Shown here: positions 56,845 through 64,000 of the stretch, one piece after another
Layout: each line of letters starts with the position of its first letter
How positions within the stretch are numbered: position 1 is the first letter of the stretch
NCBI RefSeq assembly: GCF_918797505.1
Contig: NC_092794.1
Location: 62,853,167 to 62,917,166 of the forward strand
DNA length: 64,000 nt
DNA from: Bemisia tabaci
Lineage: Eukaryota > Arthropoda > Insecta > Hemiptera > Aleyrodidae
Reading direction: 5' to 3'
Made by a program: the position numbers and the translations under genes
Notes under the pieces: generated by a model
What the model was told of the DNA's origin: nothing
Database searches by the model: none
What the model saw: the letters and a program-made list of their open reading frames with translations, nothing else

Positions 56845-57693
56845 TTAGTTTATATTTATTTTCTTTGGATAGTTTGTTATTATTCAATGACCTTAGGTGT
56901 CCTTAAGTGTTGAAAGTGGAGAGCCCTGCATAATCAATAAGAGAAAACCGCAGCTGTCCCTGCAGGAATTTTAAAGCATTTTCTTTTATCATACTGGGAA
57001 AAAATTTTATGGACATCTTCTCCTCTATGTCCCCTAAGTTTTCTAGTTGGCACCTTTAGTGTACAAGAATGTCATGTAGAAAAATGCAAAGTTGGAGAAA
57101 ATCCTCCGGGTTTTGCTCAATTACCCTCCCACTGTGAAGGGTCCTTTAGTGAGTCAAGGCAGGTCCCAAATATTGCAAAGAACTTGATGGATTTTGAAAG
57201 CGCCTTTTCTCTCTTATAATAAAGTGAGCACGAAGTCCAATTCTTAGAAAGATTTATCGAAAATATTTTTCCATAACCTCATATGAGGACTTTCACAGTC
57301 TGCCAAAGTGTGAAAATGTAGTTTTTATTCTTTACTTTAGGGAAATTCCTCCAAGTATACCCATGGGACTCAATTATTTTGTCTAATGATTCAGCCTCAC
57401 CAATATATCTGACTACATGTCTTATTTCTCTTAGGCCTCAGGAGTGAATTGTTATTCTTTCTTTTTTTAGTTTCATTATTCAATGTAAGATAGTGTGTTT
57501 TTTTACTTGATCAAGCCTCAATGAAGCTGAGGTAGGATGTTTTCCCCCCTTTTTCTCTGTAGACTTTTTTACCCCATGAAGGGAGGAAGAAAAATTTTCA
57601 CCCAAAGGGTATTCCTGTAAGAAAACTCCTTCTTTCTATCTATACCTCTGAAAAACTGTCTCTTTTTTTTTGTCATATCGTCCTTTCCCTCAT
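56845..57693 (+). other. Proximal 3' UTR of melted
   Basis: The first AATAAA after the melted stop is at 57218-57223, which would give a 3' UTR of about 0.4 kb. A later AATAAA is at 62819-62824. Which is used cannot be decided here. No coding signal is seen. Confidence 0.45.
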
Positions 57694-57930
57694 GAAAGAA
57701 CGTAACTTAATGTCAATGTTGCCAAATTCCCTGTTTCAAATTGCATATTAATGAAGAGCTTCTTGAGAATTTCTAACTGAAAATTTCACAGTTTTTCCCC
57801 CAGATTCCATGCAAAAATCAGACAAATTTTACTTAAAAATTGCACACGTACATTTCTGTGAAATAAAAATTAATTTTTTTAGTTAATTTAGCAACCTGAG
57901 AATTTAGTCACGTTCCTTCGTCCGGGATAC
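57694..57930. repeat. Worn foldback element
   Basis: GAAAGAACGTAACTTAATGT and GTTGCCAAATTCCC pair imperfectly with TTAGCAACCTGAGAATTTAG and TCACGTTCCTTC. The GTTGCCAAATTCCC block relates it to the 253-bp family at 4257 and 14885. Confidence 0.5.
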
Positions 57931-58219
57931 AACGATATGAAGACCATTTGTTAGTGTTAATTATTTCAGCATAGAATCCACTACCAGCCCATAATATTTC
58001 CTCTTCTGCTCTACTCCCTCCCTTGAGACTTAGACCCGCATGTGATTCAGTCTAGGCCAATGGTTGACTTTCAAGTATGAACTTAATGAGCTATTGTCAG
58101 CAGCTAGGGCAGTTGATTCTTCTATTTCCGTTTTTTATAACTTGTAAAAACTCAAAAAACGTACATCGAAAATTGAAGTAAAAGATCTAAGGTTCAGCGC
58201 TGAAAGCGCGTAAATCTGC

Positions 58220-58259
58220 GTTGCGGGGTCAACAGTGACGGCACTGTTGACCCCGCGAC
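58220..58259. other. Strong GC-rich hairpin
   Basis: GCGGGGTCAACAGTG (58223-58237) and CACTGTTGACCCCGC (58242-58256) are exact complements with a 4-nt ACGG loop. Three further pairs including one G-T wobble extend the stem to 18. A small GCGCT-GAA-AGCGC hairpin lies just upstream at 58197-58209. It stands alone in AT-rich DNA downstream of melted. Confidence 0.8.
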
Positions 58260-58679
58260 AAGCTGTTAAAGGAGCTTGGTTGAGTTTATTTTGTGAGACT
58301 GTTATGCTGCCCTCGGTCGCCGACTTGCGTTCCTCAAATGCCTTAACCTTTATTGACATCAAGCAAAGACACCAAAACTGTGCAATGTTATTTTATGAGT
58401 TAGTGTTAGCAGAATTTTTGCAATGTTTCAAAATTGTATTTAATGATCAAAATTTAATGGGCACCATTGGGTGACTTGTTACTTTAAATGTCTCGACAAG
58501 TGTATTGCAATTGTACCTAAAGTGTTTTAAGTAGCTCAGAGAGTTATAGTCGAGGCCATCCCAACAAGCGAAAATCGTCGTCACTAAGTTTTTTTTACAG
58601 TGACTATGATAATTACAATATCTGAAGTTCAGACAAAGTTCTTCATCCTCTTAATAACGTGAACGTCAATAACTCATTT

Positions 58680-58899
58680 GGACGTATTTCTATCAAACGG
58701 ACCTAAGCGCCACAGGGGGAGGAAAGGAGAGGGGGATTTGGATCGGCAGGTGTTACGGAACGCGATGCTCGCTCCTCCTATACTCGCAATGCTTTTCCGT
58801 GGCGCTCAGGTCCGTTTGACAGAATGCGCTATCCGGGATTCTAAAATCTTCAAAAGGAACTCAATTTGGTGCTTAGTTCCGTTTGACAGAAATACGTCC
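58680..58899. mobile_element. MITE, GGACGTATTTCT family, copy 2
   Basis: It begins GGACGTATTTCTATCAAACG and ends GTTTGACAGAAATACGTCC. The 220-bp body matches 7801-8021 almost throughout. ATTT flanks both ends, a possible 4-bp duplication. Confidence 0.85.
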
Positions 58900-61800
58900 A
58901 TTTAATGAACGTTTAAATGGATTTTCTGGACGTGAATCTTCTATTCACATCCTCTTATGGTTGAGATAGCCTTGGCTAAAGTATGTTCTTGGTGCCAACT
59001 GAAGCTGTAATGGTGATATCTTAATAACTTTTATATTTCTTTTAAAAACGAATGTGAATAGTCTGAATCATTGTCCCTTTTGGTCTCCTTTACATTCCTT
59101 TGTATGCAATGTGGAAGATTATTTTTTTGGATTGTTTTTTTTTTCCTACCTGAAGAGAATGACTTATCTAATCAACCTGAATGAATTAAATTATTTTTAT
59201 CTTTAATTAACTAAATTAATTGTTGTAACTTCATAGACATTAATCACATTTTTTACTTCTGTCATGTGGGTGCCTTACCTTTTTGAAAATTTTCTAATTT
59301 TTCATAATTATTTCTGCATTACCGTCATGTTTTTTATAATCAGGGGTCTTTAGTTGAAGACTCTGACTTTCAAAAATTAATTATTCAAATAAGTATTGAT
59401 ATCCGCAATCGAAGAAAATATGAGCTTAATTGATGACTTTAGTCAGAAAAGGCACTTCTCATTTTTGAAATTTCCTTTCACGTAGTTTTCTTAATAGAAA
59501 AAAAAATGCTCAGAGAGAAGTAGAAATTTAACTGAAATTTCTTCATTATTAAATGATATTCTCAGCATAAATCTCATGTTTGATTATCTGTTAGTTTCCT
59601 CGCAAAAAAATAAATTGCTTATGGAGATTCTGCAACACTGTAAAAGGGAAATGCCTCTATGGCATTTCATGAATTTAGTAAAGTTCGATTCAACTTTTTT
59701 ACTTAAACTAGTTTATTGTCAATGCACTAGTCTCAAATGGCATACATTCTTAAGAGCATCAATATTCACCACTCAGATTCTCTCTATCTCACATTATTTT
59801 TCCTTTTTTTTTTCTCTTTCTCGGTTTCTAAGATTTACCTAAGTTCTAATCTCAATATCACTTTTTGAAATGCCTGAGTTGGCTTGAAGTTTTAAAATTC
59901 AAACTCAATATTTAAATTGTTTATTTTTGAAAGGTCTCAAAAGTAAACCAACCACAAAACTGATAAAAATATGTGGCTGATAAAATAAGTTGTCTAAAAG
60001 TTCTTAAATCAGAATCTTTTTCGCTAATTGATGTCTTACGAAAGAATCTGATTGGTGATTTCACAGGAATTGTCTCCATAGAACATTGTAGAATCATAGA
60101 GAATATTCAATAAAATTGCAGTGAAATGCAGGCATTCATTTTCTTACCGTGAATGAAATAATAGCGGAAATTCTGAAACACCTCAACGGAGAAGTGCCTT
60201 TCTATCCAGCACCTTTATTGATTTGTCCATAGATTTCTGCTTGAAATTTACTGTCTTGAATGAATCTTATATCCTGAATTGCCTTTTGCTACCCGTGCCT
60301 TCCAGATAATGTTTATGATTATGAATCCTTTCCTAGTCTAAGTTCCCTAAAATAGTTTCTTTTATATGTCTCTAGTAGGTACCTATCACAGGCTAAAGTG
60401 TTTTTTCCTGTTTCCCTCTACTTTTTCTGTGCTCATGAGAGTAAGTCAGTTCAGTTCACATCCCTTCCTTCCTACTTGGTAATTTTTTGTGGACTTGCCG
60501 TTGCTCAATTCATCTATTTAAGGTGCTACCATAATTTCTCAAACCAAATGTAAATAACTCATGAAGTTCAAATCTTCAATTTGAGGAAACTCTGGATTTT
60601 TTGTTTTGCCGTCAAACTGTATCAGTGTGTTTTCGCTTCTTTGTTCCATTTATTGGCACTCTGACAGTTGTATTCTAGGACTGAGAAATCTCTGAATATC
60701 CTTACCCTAATATTTAATCCCTTTGTCCTAAAGAGATACGTACCAATTAGATCAAATCATACAACTCAGGAATCTATGATGTTCAAAATGACTATAAGAA
60801 GGGAAAATGTGATGCATGATGTGCCTTATAGGGTTTTCTATTGAATTCAAGAGTCTTCATCTGCCGTTTTCTCAATGGCTAAGTCTCAATGTATCAAGTC
60901 AGAGAGCAGTGGTGAAACTGGCAAAACGCGTATCTCGGTTTGCGATGCTACAGACTTGCATTCATAATTTATTTTTTAAACGGAAAAATTATATACGTCA
61001 TTCCTTGAAATTTTCCTGATATTTCTTTTCTTTTTGGAGAATATTCTGTGGAAATGTCAACCAACAGTGTTAGTCTTAGTTTATTCTCCTTCGATAAAAT
61101 AAAATGAAAGTGGAGATTTTGAAACACCGCAAACGAGGTATGAGTTTTTGCAGTCTCACTGTCAATAAAGTTTGACCTAGGCTCTTTCTGAAAAATTCTC
61201 TCTTTTTCAAATATATCCGTTTTTTTCTTCGCAAAGAAGGTGTCAGGTCCAACAATAGATATTCTCTCTAAACTTTGCACAGAGAAATATGATGGATCCT
61301 CTCACTTATACTTCCCTTATTTTCTATTTCTAAGTTTTTTTTTTTCTCCTAAGATACAAAGCGAAGAAAAATTGATTTCCTTCTTACTTACAAATACCTA
61401 CTTCCTTACCGGATTTTTTCTGCTCCTAAATTAGTGATCTGCTGTCTGTAGCAAGAATGCTGTAACCCAGTTCTAGATTTTTCAATTATTCTGTAGCTGA
61501 ACGCTCTGTTTCAAGGAAACCAGCGATCATTTATTCTTTATATTCTCAGGAGGGTTTTACTATATCGTCGAGAACTTATACTAAAAGAATGAAGCAAGAA
61601 TTTTATTAATCACAGTGTAGAATTCAGCATGAAAAAAATATTCTAAGATAGGATTTCGACGTTCTTGTTGTGGATGGTAGAATTGTCACTAAGTATTCAC
61701 AGTATCCTTTCTTTTGACGCAAGTAAATGATTTTTTGATTTCATCAGATCCCTGCATAAAGCAATAATATAATAGGTACATAATTGAATGCGGAGTGTTT

Positions 61801-62850
61801 CAGATAGAAGAATGCCATGAAAACAAGAACCCATGGTAGAAAGCATCCTGCTCTTAGTTCCAGTAAATGTCTATCTCAGCTGAGTATTAGCAGTTGCAGT
61901 TGCTCTTTAGAACATAATAAAGAGCCCAATGAAATTTCCATCCTCCCCCCCTCCCCCCAAATCCCTGCGTTGGCATCTGTTACTTTGATTTCCATAGTTA
62001 CTTAAAAATCGTCGGCCCTCACACAAAGGAACTTTATTTCTATTACCGTGTTTCATACTTACATGTTATTTGTTTATAGGAGAGTTGTTACATGCATTTT
62101 CCTTAAGTTTCTAGTAACTTTCCTTAACCCTTGTGAAAAGAGACTCTGCAATTTTCAGAGTCTTTTGTGAATCGATTCTCCCATGAGAAAATAAAATGCG
62201 AGCAGAAACACCGCAGACAAGATAAGCTCCCTCGTGCAGGAGATGATAAGAGTGAATTGACTTCCCGTGCTTCAGTGAGCATTTTGTGTCAGGATGAAGT
62301 TTTAGACTTTTTCTGGCCCTTGTCTTTTGCTCGTCTTGGTTTGCAAAGATTAATTCACTAATGTGCCTTTGTCCATCCAGTAAGTTGGGCACTTAACGCA
62401 GGCGAAAATTGCAAAGTATCTTTTGCTTCTTATTGATTTAGATGTCAAAGTTTTCTATGAAATGTCTACATCGAGTAAATCAGCAGCCCGATTTTTTAAA
62501 CCGTGTCGGCATGACCAGACTAGTCAAAGCCCTATCTTAACCATGCAATAAATAGCATTTCAATGTCCTATCGTGATGTTTTGAACTTTCAATAATCGGC
62601 CATCCGGTCTCTCCATCCCTAATCCCTCCCTCTTTTTGTTCTTCTCTAGCTCAATAATTTTGTATATTTTCCTGTGAAAAGATTAATGTTTTTGAGATTT
62701 TATTATGCATTTGTTCGTACCAAAATTTATTGTGACTTAATTATTTTTTCTGTTTACATATCATATTGATTATGTACTTAATGATATTCCTTTTACATTT
62801 TCTATATTCTGACCAAATAATAAACATGTTGATCCATGGATGTCATTCTA
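58900..62850. other. AT-rich stretch downstream of melted
   Basis: No exon is supported. A worn GACGGTGTA-family element lies at about 60925-61166 (ACGCGTATCTCGGTTTGCGA; AACACCGCAAACGAGGTATG). A small hairpin (AGACTCTG-CAATTTT-CAGAGTCT) lies near 62145. This may be distal 3' UTR of melted if the AATAAA at 62819-62824 is used. Confidence 0.4.
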
Positions 62851-64000
62851 TTAAAGAAAAGTATTTACACATTTATTGACCAGTTTGATTTCGTTTACTC
62901 TGACTGCCCTAAATAAAAAGCAGGAAATGATGAGTCAATTTAAGTAAATATGTAATAATTTCATTTGACTTTCAGGCGCTGAACATATTTTTATTTACAA
63001 AATACAAATGTGTTGTCATTTACAAAAAATAAAACTCTAAGAATGAAAACAAGATATAGACAAATATCATATGAAGCTAAGATAACAAAAATCTATTTAA
63101 CAAGAGATTGTCAAAATGGCAGAAGTTATTCATGAGCAATATACATCAATATCAATTAGAATCAACAGGCTAACAATGTAAAATGTAGAAGAAAAATGGC
63201 GGCATGCAAAGAATAATTTTTTTACCGTCTACAATCTGAAAGTACAAGAAGGTAAAGAAACAGATTCTTTCTCAGAAGTCTCATCACCCACCCTTTCATG
63301 TGTCGAAAAATCAAAAGCAAAATGAGATTCATATGAATAGTTAGATCAACTCATTTATTTCTGAACAAACTTTTGTTGAGGTGATTATTTTTGCTTGCGA
63401 TAGCTTCTACTGATGTACCTATGGAGTTTTTTGCACAATATGTTAATCAAAACCTTTAAATTTCAATTACTATCAATTTACAAAATCCAATTAAAATGTG
63501 TGCCACATTCAGTCATATTGTTCCCTTCGAGACCACAAAGCAACAATACTGCACTTGATGAGGGACCAAAGTATGTTGTTCCCCCGTTCAAACTCATTCA
63601 AATCTTCTTTCAACTGAAATCTGTTAAAGGCTTAGACCTTGAGTAAATTCGATCATCCCACAAAAAAACCCTTGGGAGGGTGCCATTCAGACGGCAATAA
63701 ATTTGAGAACTTGACCGTCCCGATTTTACAGATAAACATGTGTGATATGGGATGGCGATTAATTCTACTAGGGGTTGTCTCATGCTGATTGTCCAGCCGT
63801 TTATCTACCCCTCAGAGGTTGCTTCCATTTTTGCTTTGACATTAGAGCTGTATCATCACAACGGAACAGCAAATCAATGAAACTTGGAAAAAAAGGAAAA
63901 AATGAACAAATTTGCTGCCATGCCACAAAAGAGGAGCAACTTCTGCAATTATATCAACTATAGACAAACATGTTGACTTCTGCTAAGTCAAAAGCAGATC
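62851..64000. other. AT-rich stretch, possible 3' end of a minus-strand neighbour
   Basis: No coding frame is supported. On the minus strand an AATAAA falls near 62990, which would suit the 3' end of a convergent gene lying to the right of the window. That is only a guess. Confidence 0.25.

Noticed and set aside
62111..62392. 93-codon minus-strand frame
   Set aside because: No domain, no splice context, and overlapped by a similar-length frame on the other strand.

Overview
This window is nuclear DNA of an arthropod. Evidence is GT-AG introns, two animal genes whose exons rebuild completely, AT-rich introns and UTRs, and very many short foldback (MITE-like) DNA elements. A sap-feeding hemipteran such as a whitefly is my guess; nothing in the window proves it. 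No bacterial genes, operons, CRISPR array or rRNA were seen.

Layout. (1) 1-18,300: no confident gene, a graveyard of nested inverted-repeat elements. It includes hAT-type MITEs with exact 8-bp target duplications, a 2-kb element with 4-bp duplications that carries an internal tandem array and many copies of a CGGAGTTGAC motif, two 253-bp elements with 4-bp duplications, and a CAC(T/G)G group with mostly 2-bp duplications. (2) 18,356-22,117 (+): the last two coding exons of a gene I do not recognise, strikingly GC-rich, with a hAT MITE 15 bp past the stop codon. (3) 26,606-26,952 (-): a long open exon with a good acceptor and no start codon, probably the terminal exon of an unrecognised gene. 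(4) 28,828-36,394 (-): a complete six-exon gene for bifunctional coenzyme A synthase (PPAT plus dephospho-CoA kinase, 531 residues). (5) 36,395-38,845: head-to-head 5' region carrying a 184-bp palindrome with a 9-bp target duplication, nested inside an older foldback element. (6) 38,846-56,844 (+): a 16-exon gene for Melted (VEPH1 family, C-terminal PH domain, 1,006 residues), with a short uORF, an Asn-rich insert, and introns carrying a mariner remnant, a tRNA-derived SINE and a nested hAT element. (7) 56,845-64,000: 3' UTR and intergenic DNA with further MITEs and one strong GC-rich hairpin.

Functionally, the CoA synthase catalyses the last two steps of CoA synthesis, and Melted is a membrane-associated PH protein that modulates insulin/TOR signalling and fat storage in flies. 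The two genes are divergent neighbours, so they could share a promoter region; that is inference. The strongest second-look items are the 2-kb motif-rich element, the MULE-like palindrome between the two promoters, the unassigned minus-strand exon, the 18-bp hairpin after melted, and the multi-level nesting of foldback elements around 19.8-21.1 kb.
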